Positions 1 through 5,905 of a DNA stretch of 8,946 bases are shown here, one piece after another. This DNA is from Alphaproteobacteria bacterium (GTDB lineage Bacteria > Pseudomonadota > Alphaproteobacteria > UBA828), in NCBI GenBank assembly GCA_029937205.1, contig JAPYQV010000083.1:1-8946 (forward strand), read 5' to 3'. Within the stretch, counting starts at the first letter, position 1. Each line of letters opens with the position of its first letter. The position numbers and the translations under genes are program-made. Below the pieces are notes generated by a model. That model worked only from the letters and a program-made list of their open reading frames with translations, was not told the origin of the DNA and ran no database searches.

Positions 1-31
1 CACCGAAAGCGATTGCCAGCAGCATCTTCAT
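1..31 (-). CDS. crcB: CrcB/FluC fluoride channel, N-terminal fragment (runs off window)
   Basis: Only the first ten codons are visible, reading MKMLLAIAFG before the window ends. The start ATG (31-29) overlaps the rarA stop TGA (30-28) in an ATGA arrangement, so translation is probably coupled to rarA. The peptide resembles the start of CrcB/FluC proteins, which open with a short hydrophobic helix leading into a Gly-rich segment. CrcB is a small dual-topology membrane channel that exports fluoride. The rarA-crcB order is known from alphaproteobacterial genomes, and that context carries much of the call. A second in-frame ATG at 25-23 is an alternative start. Ten residues cannot prove the family, so the identity is an inference from peptide plus position. 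Confidence 0.6.
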   Translation of the reverse strand, partial: MKMLLAIAFG

Positions 32-1335
32 GTGCCGTCTCCGGCTTGGCGCAGCTTGTCCCAATAGTCGAGGCGCTTCTTGATTTCACGCTCAAAGCCG
101 CGCTCTACGGGTCTGTAAAACGATTGGCGCGCCATATCATCGGGAAAATAATTTTGCCCGGAGAAGGCCGCCTCGGTTTCATGATCGTAGACATAACCAT
201 CGCTGTAGCCGAGTTCCTTCATCATCCGTGTCGGTGCGTTCAATATGTGTTTCGGCGGCATGGCCGAGCCGCTTTCCTTGGCCACGCGCATGGCGTTCTT
301 CATGGCCATATAGGCGGCGTTGGATTTGGGCGCCGTCGCCAGATAAAGCACTGCCTGGGCGAGCGCCAACTCGCCTTCCGGTGAGCCAAGCCGCTCATAT
401 GCCTCCCAAGCAGCGATCGATTGGGGCAGTGCATTGGGCTCGGCCAGGCCGATATCCTCGGAGGCAAAGCGCACCAGCCGGCGCGCGATAAAGCGCGGAT
501 CCTCGCCACCGGCCAACATGCGCGCCAGCCAATAGAGCGCGGCATCCGCATCGGAGCCGCGCAGCGATTTGTGTAGCGCGCTGATCAGATTGTAATGACC
601 CTCCTGCGCCTTGTCGTAAAGCGGTGCGCGGCGCTGTACCGCTTCGGCCAGGGTCTTGCTGTCCATTTCCTCAGCTGACCCAACGGCAAACAGTTCCTCG
701 ATCAGATTGAGCAGGAAGCGTCCGTCGCCATCCGCCATGGCGCGGAGCGCCACCCGCGCCGCATCGTCGAGCGGAAGTTTCCTGCCCTCCGTATCCTCGG
801 AGCGCTGCATCAATTCGTTCAGCGCATCGTCGTTCAAGCGATGAAGGACCAAAACCTGGCAGCGCGACAGCAAGGCGCCGTTCAGCTCGAATGACGGATT
901 CTCGGTCGTTGCGCCAACCAGGATAATCGTGCCGTCCTCGACGACGGGCAGGAAGGCATCCTGCTGCGCCCGGTTAAAGCGGTGAATCTCGTCGACGAAC
1001 AACAATGTACCGCGGCCGCTTTGACGGCGGGATCGCGCGCTCTCGAATATCTTGCGCAAATCCGCGACGCCCGAAAACACGGCGCTCAGGGGTTCGAATT
1101 CAAGCTCGGTATGATCCGCCAACAAGCGCGCGATAGTGGTTTTGCCGCAGCCCGGTGGACCCCACAGAATATGCGAGGCGAGACGCCCACCGGCGACCAT
1201 GCGGCCCAAGACGCCGTCCGGGCCGAGCAGATGGTCCTGGCCGACGACCTGATCCAGGCTCGCCGGGCGCATGCGTTCCGCCAGGGGCCGGGGTGCGTCG
1301 TTCTCAAACAGGGAAGGTGCGGCTTGTTTCGCCAT
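28..1335 (-). CDS. rarA: RarA (MgsA/WRNIP1 family) replication-associated recombination AAA+ ATPase
   Basis: This 435-aa protein belongs to the RarA/MgsA/WRNIP1 family, relatives of clamp-loader subunits and RuvB that act at stalled replication forks. Visible motifs in order are an N-terminal PLAERMRP segment (residues 17-24), Walker A GPPGCGKT (59-66, Lys65), Walker B FVDEIH (113-118), a sensor-1 region GATTENPSF (141-149), a probable arginine finger in LLSRC (Arg158), and a sensor-2 DGRFLLN stretch with Arg206. The C-terminal half carries the family tetramerisation region (PKSNAAY around 336-342, Tyr/Phe-rich end). Length is normal. The start is ATG at 1335, 87 nt after the rplQ stop, with only a weak purine-rich ribosome site. 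It lies beyond the rplQ terminator and overlaps crcB by 4 nt. In many relatives a DegP/HtrA-type protease gene separates rplQ from rarA; it is absent here. Confidence 0.96.
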   Translation of the reverse strand: MAKQAAPSLFENDAPRPLAERMRPASLDQVVGQDHLLGPDGVLGRMVAGGRLASHILWGPPGCGKTTIARLLADHTELEFEPLSAVFSGVADLRKIFESARSRRQSGRGTLLFVDEIHRFNRAQQDAFLPVVEDGTIILVGATTENPSFELNGALLSRCQVLVLHRLNDDALNELMQRSEDTEGRKLPLDDAARVALRAMADGDGRFLLNLIEELFAVGSAEEMDSKTLAEAVQRRAPLYDKAQEGHYNLISALHKSLRGSDADAALYWLARMLAGGEDPRFIARRLVRFASEDIGLAEPNALPQSIAAWEAYERLGSPEGELALAQAVLYLATAPKSNAAYMAMKNAMRVAKESGSAMPPKHILNAPTRMMKELGYSDGYVYDHETEAAFSGQNYFPDDMARQSFYRPVERGFEREIKKRLDYWDKLRQAGDGT

Positions 1336-1362
1336 ATCACTTCACTCTAAGCCAGATCACAC

Positions 1363-1390
1363 AAAAGGGCAGCCCCGGTGGAACTGCCCT
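1363..1390 (-). terminator. Rho-independent terminator after rplQ
   Basis: Read on the minus strand, this is a 10-bp stem (GGGCAGTTCC pairing with GGGGCTGCCC; six Watson-Crick pairs at the base, then two G·U and two G-C pairs) closed by an ACC triloop and followed directly by TTTT. It begins 33 nt after the rplQ stop codon. It is the only strong stem-plus-U-run structure in the window and most likely ends the ribosomal superoperon transcript. The U run is only four bases before a G, so termination may be partial. Confidence 0.85.
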
Positions 1391-1422
1391 CAACGTGCAA
1401 AGCCCATCGCGTGAAATTGCGA

Positions 1423-1854
1423 TTAGGCTGAAGCCTCGTTCTCCGCTGCATCGTCATCCATAAGGATCGGGCCTGAATCCTGGCCCTTGGCGTCCTCATC
1501 CCGGTCGACCAGCTCGATATAGGCCATCGGCGCGGAATCGCCATAGCGAAAACCGGCCTTGAGAACACGGGTATAGCCGCCGGCCCGATCGTCATAGCGT
1601 TCGGCCAAGCCATCAAACAGCTTACGCACGACATTCTCATCCTTGAGAAAGCTCAGCGCCTGGCGACGGGCATGAAGATTGCCGCGCTTACCGAGGGTGA
1701 TCATGCGCTCGACCACAGGCCGGAGTTCCTTGGCTTTCGGCAAGGTCGTCTTGATTTGCTCATGCTTCAACAGCGCCGTTGCCATATTGCGAAACATCGC
1801 CTTACGGTGGCTTGACGTTCTATTCAGCTTGCGTCCGCTATTACGGTGCCGCAT
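1423..1854 (-). CDS. rplQ: 50S ribosomal protein L17
   Basis: L17 is a large-subunit protein near the peptide exit tunnel. The 143-aa product opens with [18 protein letters not shown] and carries the family signature around residues 35-57 ([18 protein letters not shown], then ITLGK). The C-terminus is acidic ([22 protein letters not shown]). The core L17 fold ends near residue 120; tails of this kind are common in alphaproteobacterial L17. The ATG start is preceded by a strong AAGGAG ribosome site (1868-1863) with an 8-nt spacer. A hairpin abuts that site (separate entry). It is the last gene before the terminator and sits in its usual place after rpoA. Confidence 0.98.
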   Translation of the reverse strand: MRHRNSGRKLNRTSSHRKAMFRNMATALLKHEQIKTTLPKAKELRPVVERMITLGKRGNLHARRQALSFLKDENVVRKLFDGLAERYDDRAGGYTRVLKAGFRYGDSAPMAYIELVDRDEDAKGQDSGPILMDDDAAENEASA

Positions 1855-1867
1855 GTCTTTTTCTCCT

Positions 1868-1906
1868 TGCGCCAGAGGCGCAGCAATTAAAGTGCGCGTA
1901 AGCGCA
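1868..1906 (-). promoter_or_regulatory. Two hairpins in the rpoA-rplQ spacer, one abutting the rplQ ribosome site
   Basis: The 56-nt spacer between rpoA and rplQ holds two inverted repeats. The first (1893-1906) is TGCGC-4 nt-GCGCA. The second (1868-1882) is TGCGCC-3 nt-GGCGCA, whose downstream arm ends on the first base of the AAGGAG ribosome site of rplQ. No U run follows either, so they do not look like terminators. They could modulate rplQ translation, protect or punctuate the mRNA, or serve as a processing site. The repeats are seen directly; the function is inferred. Confidence 0.45.
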
Positions 1907-1910
1907 GTCG

Positions 1911-2927
1911 TTAATAGGGCTCTTCGAGCCTTTTTGCCATGTCCTCGATATTTTCCGGCGGCCAGCTGGCGATCTCCATGCCGAGATGCAGCCCCATATG
2001 GCCGAGCACTTCCTTGATCTCGTTGAGAGACTTGCGGCCGAAATTCGGCGTCCGCAACATCTCGGATTCGGAATACTGAACGAGATCACCGATATAGATA
2101 ATATTATCGTTCTTCAGGCAGTTGGCCGAGCGGACGGAAAGTTCCAACTCGTCGACTTTCTTTAAGAGGTTCGGATTGAACTCCGGCTCGACGGCCTCTT
2201 CCTCGCGGTGAGATTCACTCGGCTCCTCGAAGTTGATAAAGAGCTGAAGCTGGTCCTGAACAATCCGTGCCGCCAGCGCGATCACATCCTCGGGCGTCAC
2301 AGTGCCGTTGGTCTCGATCGTCATGGAGAGCTTGTCGTAATCGGTAGCCTGACCAACGCGGGTATTTTCGACCTTGTAGGCGACTTTCTTGACCGGACTA
2401 TAGAGCGCATCGACTGGAATAAAGCCGATCGGCGCGTCTTCCGGACGGTTCAGCACCGCAGCCACATAGCCCTTGCCGCTCTGCACCGTCAATTCCATGC
2501 TCAAATCCGCCGCCTCATCCAAGGTGCAGAGAACGAGGTCCGGATCCATGACTTCAACGTCATGGCCGGTCTCGATCATGCCGGCAGTTACGGGGCCGGG
2601 TTTGTTGGCCTTGAGTGTTAAACGTTTGGGACCTTCGCCGTGCAATCGAAGCGCCAGGGACTTGATATTAAGAACGATGTCGGTGAGGTCTTCGCGCACG
2701 CCCGGGATGGTCGAAAATTCATGCAACACGCCATCGACTTGAATAGCCGTCACCGCCGCCCCTTGCAGAGACGACAACAGAATACGGCGAAGTGCATTGC
2801 CGAGGGTCACGCCAAATCCGCGCTCGAGCGGCTCGGCAACAATGGTGGCGATATTGCCGCTAGCCCCGATCGGAGAAATGGCGAGTTTCGACGGCTTGAT
2901 AAGTTCCTGCCAGTTTTTCTGGATCAC
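1911..2927 (-). CDS. rpoA: DNA-directed RNA polymerase alpha subunit
   Basis: The 338-aa protein is the scaffold on which beta and beta-prime assemble, and its C-terminal domain contacts UP elements and activators. The N-terminal dimerisation domain covers roughly residues 1-233, with [18 protein letters not shown] at about 37-54. An acidic linker ([18 protein letters not shown], 233-250) leads to the C-terminal domain. There VRSANCLKN places Arg266, Asn269 and Cys270 at the positions of the E. coli DNA-contact residues around Arg265. The start codon is GTG (2927-2925), reading MIQKNWQEL as in relatives, with TGAGG a few bases upstream. It follows rpsK after a structured 114-nt spacer, without the rpsD found at this point in enterobacteria. 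Confidence 0.98.
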   Translation of the reverse strand: MIQKNWQELIKPSKLAISPIGASGNIATIVAEPLERGFGVTLGNALRRILLSSLQGAAVTAIQVDGVLHEFSTIPGVREDLTDIVLNIKSLALRLHGEGPKRLTLKANKPGPVTAGMIETGHDVEVMDPDLVLCTLDEAADLSMELTVQSGKGYVAAVLNRPEDAPIGFIPVDALYSPVKKVAYKVENTRVGQATDYDKLSMTIETNGTVTPEDVIALAARIVQDQLQLFINFEEPSESHREEEAVEPEFNPNLLKKVDELELSVRSANCLKNDNIIYIGDLVQYSESEMLRTPNFGRKSLNEIKEVLGHMGLHLGMEIASWPPENIEDMAKRLEEPY

Positions 2928-2950
2928 GAATTCAACCTCATGGAATAAGG

Positions 2951-3032
2951 GAGCGAAAGTTCGCTCGCAAAATTGGTTTGTTACTCAATCACCGTCCAGG
3001 ACGGCGTTTCATCAATGCGCCACTGCGCATCG
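2951..3032 (-). promoter_or_regulatory. Three successive hairpins in the rpsK-rpoA spacer
   Basis: In transcription order there are three inverted repeats in the 114-nt leader of rpoA. At 3032-3013, CGATGCGC pairs with GCGCATTG (one G·U) around an AGTG loop. At 3006-2990, CGCCGTC pairs with GACGGTG (one G·U) around a CTG loop. At 2966-2951, GAGCGA pairs with TCGCTC around a 4-nt loop. None is followed by a U run. The last lies about 16 nt upstream of the rpoA ribosome site. The spacer encodes no protein that I recognise. It may tune rpoA translation relative to the ribosomal genes or mark an RNase cleavage point; that is inference. Confidence 0.45.
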
Positions 3033-3041
3033 TTTCGTTGG

Positions 3042-3428
3042 TTAGACGCGGCGGCGTTTGCGCGGCCGGCAGCCATTGTGCGGAATTGGCGTGACATCGC
3101 GAATTGCCGTAATGGTGAAGCCGGCAGCTTGAAGAGCGCGAAGTGCTGATTCGCGGCCGGAACCGGGACCCTTCACTTCGACTTCAAGCGATTTAACGCC
3201 ATGTTCCGCCGCCTTTTTACCGGCGTCTTCGGCGGCCATTTGAGCCGCATAGGGGGTCGATTTACGCGACCCTTTAAACCCCATGCCGCCGGCGGACGAC
3301 CAGGAAATCGTATTGCCCTGAACATCCGTAATGGTGATCATCGTGTTGTTAAACGTGGCATTGACGTGTGCGATGCCAGACGAAATATTCTTGCGTTCGC
3401 GTTTCCGCGTGCCTGCAGGTTTGGCCAT
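3042..3428 (-). CDS. rpsK: 30S ribosomal protein S11
   Basis: S11 lies in the 30S platform near the mRNA exit (E-site) region. The 128-aa sequence is full length and diagnostic: [15 protein letters not shown] (21-35), [22 protein letters not shown] (42-63), [14 protein letters not shown] (86-99) and the basic C-terminus [18 protein letters not shown]. The Asn-Gly pair at 118-119 corresponds to the site reported to become isoaspartate in E. coli S11. The start is ATG at 3428, 9 nt after the rpsM stop, with AGGA overlapping that stop codon. The gene sits between rpsM and rpoA as expected for an alpha operon. Confidence 0.98.
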   Translation of the reverse strand: MAKPAGTRKRERKNISSGIAHVNATFNNTMITITDVQGNTISWSSAGGMGFKGSRKSTPYAAQMAAEDAGKKAAEHGVKSLEVEVKGPGSGRESALRALQAAGFTITAIRDVTPIPHNGCRPRKRRRV

Positions 3429-3437
3429 TATTCTGTC

Positions 3438-3806
3438 CTACTTCTTTTTGCCGGCGATGGCACGGGCCGGGCCCTTGCGCGTCCGCGCATTGGTGTGGGT
3501 ACGCTGACCGCGCACCGGCAAACCGCGGCGATGCCGCAATCCACGATAAGCGCCCAAATCCATCAGGCGCTTGATGTTCATTGCCGTTTCGCGGCGTAAA
3601 TCACCTTCGACAAGATAATCCCGATCAATGATTTCGCGCACTTTGGCGACGTCCGCGTCGCTCAATTCCATCACCCGCCGATCCGCCGGCACTTCAGCCT
3701 TTTCGAGGATTTTAAGGGCTCTGGTACGGCCGATGCCGAATATGTAGGTCAGCGAGATGCCGACCTGCTTATTGGTTGGAATGTTGACGCCAGAAATTCG
3801 GGCCAA
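3438..3806 (-). CDS. rpsM: 30S ribosomal protein S13 (TTG start)
   Basis: S13 is in the 30S head, contacting the P-site tRNA and forming intersubunit bridges with the 50S. The 122-aa product has the typical N-terminus [14 protein letters not shown], the helix-hairpin-helix-like stretch [10 protein letters not shown] (21-30) and the family signature [14 protein letters not shown] (96-109). The start codon is TTG at 3806-3804. The in-frame codons upstream (GGA GTA CTA GTT) contain no start and are bounded by a TGA, and no in-frame start lies near enough downstream to keep the conserved N-terminus. A strong GAGGAG site (3820-3815) lies 8 nt upstream, which supports the TTG. It opens the alpha part of the cluster after a 96-nt spacer. 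Confidence 0.97.
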   Translation of the reverse strand: MARISGVNIPTNKQVGISLTYIFGIGRTRALKILEKAEVPADRRVMELSDADVAKVREIIDRDYLVEGDLRRETAMNIKRLMDLGAYRGLRHRRGLPVRGQRTHTNARTRKGPARAIAGKKK

Positions 3807-3820
3807 AACTAGTACTCCTC
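3804..3820 (-). promoter_or_regulatory. Strong ribosome-binding site that fixes the TTG start of rpsM
   Basis: GAGGAG at 3820-3815 is followed by an 8-nt spacer and the TTG at 3806-3804. It matches the anti-Shine-Dalgarno sequence well. The strong site probably compensates for the weak start codon and decides the start position. Confidence 0.8.
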
Positions 3821-3845
3821 ACAGAACAAAAGGCGCGCCACGGAG

Positions 3846-3873
3846 AAAACCCGGGGCGCGTGCCCAAACCGGG
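3846..3873 (-). promoter_or_regulatory. GC-rich hairpin followed by TTTT in the adk-rpsM spacer (possible attenuator)
   Basis: On the minus strand, CCCG, a 4-nt bulge (GTTT), GGGC, an ACGC loop, GCCC and CGGG form a two-part stem, followed immediately by TTTT. It begins 30 nt after the adk stop and ends 39 nt before the rpsM start. An alternative pairing uses CGCGCC (3863-3854 region) with GGCGCG nearer rpsM (3837-3832). The form resembles an imperfect Rho-independent terminator or attenuator between the spc and alpha parts of the cluster. The 4-nt bulge weakens it. It could also be a translational control element for rpsM. The 96-nt spacer is too short to hold a complete rpmJ. Confidence 0.45.
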
Positions 3874-3902
3874 CCGGATTATCGGCAAATGTTGCTGCTA
3901 AG

Positions 3903-4562
3903 TCAATCATCTCTGCTATTTTCCAAAAGCGCCATAATGGCATCGCCAACGGCGCTGATTTCAGCCATTCCATCAACCTGCACAAGACGGCCATCGGCCT
4001 CATAATGGGGAATAATCGGGGCAGTTTGTTGGTGATACGTATTGAGGCGCGACAGGACCGTTTCGCGGTTGTCATCCTTGCGCCGCGAAAATTTTTTGCC
4101 GCCGCACTGATCGCAAATTCCTTCGGATTTCGGCTGCTGGAAAGTGTCATGGTACCCGGCGCCGCAATCGACACAGCTATAGCGACCAATAATGCGCTCA
4201 ACCAACCCGTCTTCATCGACCGAAATGGAAACGACTTTGTCCAAGCTCATAGTCCGGTCACCCAGCATGGTGTCCAACGCCTCGGCCTGGGCGGTGGTGC
4301 GCGGAAATCCGTCAAGAATAAAGCCGTTGGCGCAATCGGCCTGGCTAATGCGCTCTGAAATGAGATCAATCATCAAATCATCAGGGACCAAGTCACCCGC
4401 TTCCATAATAGATTTCGCCAGTTGGCCCAGGGCACTGCCTTCGGCAACGGCGGCGCGCAGCATGTCGCCGGTCGAAAGCTGCGGAATATCAAAGCGCGCC
4501 ATGAGGCGCTGCGCCTGAGTGCCCTTGCCGGCCCCAGGCGGTCCCAACAGCAGAAGGTTCAT
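3903..4562 (-). CDS. adk: Adenylate kinase with four-cysteine metal-binding LID
   Basis: Adenylate kinase catalyses ATP + AMP = 2 ADP in the cytoplasm. The 219-aa protein is the long-LID form. It shows the P-loop GPPGAGKGT (7-15), the AMP-binding STGDMLRAAV (30-39), DGFPRTTAQAEAL (84-96) and the LID from about residue 120 to 165. The LID carries Cys130, Cys133, Cys150 and Cys153 in a C-X2-C-X16-C-X2-C pattern, indicating a bound structural metal as in the Bacillus and Paracoccus enzymes. RRKDDNRET (160-168) supplies catalytic arginines. The start ATG overlaps the secY stop (ATGA, 4562-4559), so translation is probably coupled. Placement between secY and rpsM is common in alphaproteobacteria and Firmicutes. 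Confidence 0.98.
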   Translation of the reverse strand: MNLLLLGPPGAGKGTQAQRLMARFDIPQLSTGDMLRAAVAEGSALGQLAKSIMEAGDLVPDDLMIDLISERISQADCANGFILDGFPRTTAQAEALDTMLGDRTMSLDKVVSISVDEDGLVERIIGRYSCVDCGAGYHDTFQQPKSEGICDQCGGKKFSRRKDDNRETVLSRLNTYHQQTAPIIPHYEADGRLVQVDGMAEISAVGDAIMALLENSRDD

Positions 4563-5902
4563 CGCCGCGTCCCTCGCAATTTGGACTTCTTGATGAGCCC
4601 CTCATATTGATGCGCCAGCAAATGAGATTGGATTTGCCCGACCGTATCCATCGTCACGGTGACAACGATCAATAGGCTGGTGCCGCCGAAATAAAACGGC
4701 ACGGCATATTGCGAAATCAGGAGCTCCGGCAACAGGCTGACGGCGGTCAGATAGAGCGCGCCGCATACGGTCAAGCGGGTTAACACATAATCGAGATAGG
4801 CTGCCGTATTCTTGCCCGGCCGGATACCCGGAACAAAACCGCCATTCTTCTTCAGATTATCGGCGGTGTCGGCCGGATTAAAGACGACGGACGTATAGAA
4901 GAATGTGAAAAAGATGATCGCGGCGGCATACATAAACATATAGAGCGGTTGGCCGCGGCCGAGAATGCTTGCCACGTCGGAAAGCCAGCCCGGCCCCTGC
5001 CCCGAATTCATGCTGATCGCGGTCATCGGCAGCAATAATATGGAACTGGCGAAGATCGGCGGAATCACACCGGCGGTATTGAGCTTCAACGGCAAATGGG
5101 AGCTTTCGCCGCCAAACATTCGCCGCCCGACCTGGCGCTTGGGATATTGCACGACAATGCGGCGCTGCGAGCGTTCAATGAAGACGATAAAGGCGACAAC
5201 CCCCAACGCCATGATCACCAGAAGGGCAATAATTCCGCCTGACAGCACGCCGGTTCGGCCAAGCTCGAGCGTATTCACCAGGGCGCGCGGCAATTCGGCG
5301 ACAATACCGGCAAAAATGATCAGCGAGATACCCTGACCGACACCACGTGCCGTGATTTGTTCGCCAAGCCACATCAGGAATATGGTGCCGCCGGTCAATA
5401 TCACCACGGTGGTTAAGCGGAAGAACATGCCGGGATCCAACACAGCCGCACCGCCCTGGCCCTGAAAACTCTCCAGGCCGGCGGCAATGCCATAGGCCTG
5501 TATCGCGGCCAGGAACACGGTGCCATAGCGGGTATATTGGTTAATCTTTTTGCGCCCGGCCTCGCCGTCTTTCTTCATTTGCGCCAGCGAAGGCACCACG
5601 GACGTCATCAACTGCATGATAATCGCGGCGGAAATATAGGGCATGATGTTGAGCGCGAAGATCGTCATGCGCCCAAGCGCACCGCCGGCAAACATATTGA
5701 ACATGCCGAGGATACCGTCGCGCTGTTGCTCGAAGACTTCGGCGATGACATTTGTATCGATGCCGGGCAACGGAATATAGGTGCCGAGGCGATAGATAAT
5801 GAGGGCGCCAAAGGTGAATAACAGGCGCTTTTGTAGTTCTTTCGCCTTCGCAAAAGAGCCGAAATTCAGATTCGCTGCCAGTTGTTCGGCTGCTGAAGCC
5901 AT
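4559..5902 (-). CDS. secY: SecY protein translocase channel subunit
   Basis: SecY is the pore of the inner-membrane SecYEG translocon, working with SecA and with ribosomes. The 447-aa sequence has ten predicted membrane helices, roughly at 27-45, 78-100, 126-145, 160-180, 192-208, 221-243, 276-295, 320-342, 375-396 and 402-418. A plug segment lies near 62-75. The cytoplasmic C4 loop (ERSQRRIVVQYPKRQVGRR, 243-261) and the C5 loop (GIRPGKNTAAYL, 359-370, with Arg361 matching the conserved SecA-interaction arginine) are intact. The start ATG lies 3 nt after the rplO stop and lacks an obvious strong ribosome site, so it probably depends on coupling. The stop overlaps adk. Confidence 0.98.
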   Translation of the reverse strand: MASAAEQLAANLNFGSFAKAKELQKRLLFTFGALIIYRLGTYIPLPGIDTNVIAEVFEQQRDGILGMFNMFAGGALGRMTIFALNIMPYISAAIIMQLMTSVVPSLAQMKKDGEAGRKKINQYTRYGTVFLAAIQAYGIAAGLESFQGQGGAAVLDPGMFFRLTTVVILTGGTIFLMWLGEQITARGVGQGISLIIFAGIVAELPRALVNTLELGRTGVLSGGIIALLVIMALGVVAFIVFIERSQRRIVVQYPKRQVGRRMFGGESSHLPLKLNTAGVIPPIFASSILLLPMTAISMNSGQGPGWLSDVASILGRGQPLYMFMYAAAIIFFTFFYTSVVFNPADTADNLKKNGGFVPGIRPGKNTAAYLDYVLTRLTVCGALYLTAVSLLPELLISQYAVPFYFGGTSLLIVVTVTMDTVGQIQSHLLAHQYEGLIKKSKLRGTRR

Positions 5903-5905
5903 GAT

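Noticed and set aside
28..1335. rarA as a clamp-loader subunit (dnaX/holB) or ruvB
   Set aside because: The AAA+ motifs are shared, but the N-terminal PLAERMRP, GATTENPSF and the C-terminal PKSNAAY regions are those of RarA/MgsA.
3832..3839. Perfect 8-bp palindrome GGCGCGCC as an operator or attachment site
   Set aside because: A single GC-rich 8-mer is expected by chance and has no partner elsewhere in the window; it may at most take part in the spacer's RNA pairing.
3807..3902. A possible rpmJ (L36) or other tiny gene between adk and rpsM
   Set aside because: The 96-nt spacer is shorter than an rpmJ gene, and I see no L36-like cysteine pattern in any minus-strand frame.
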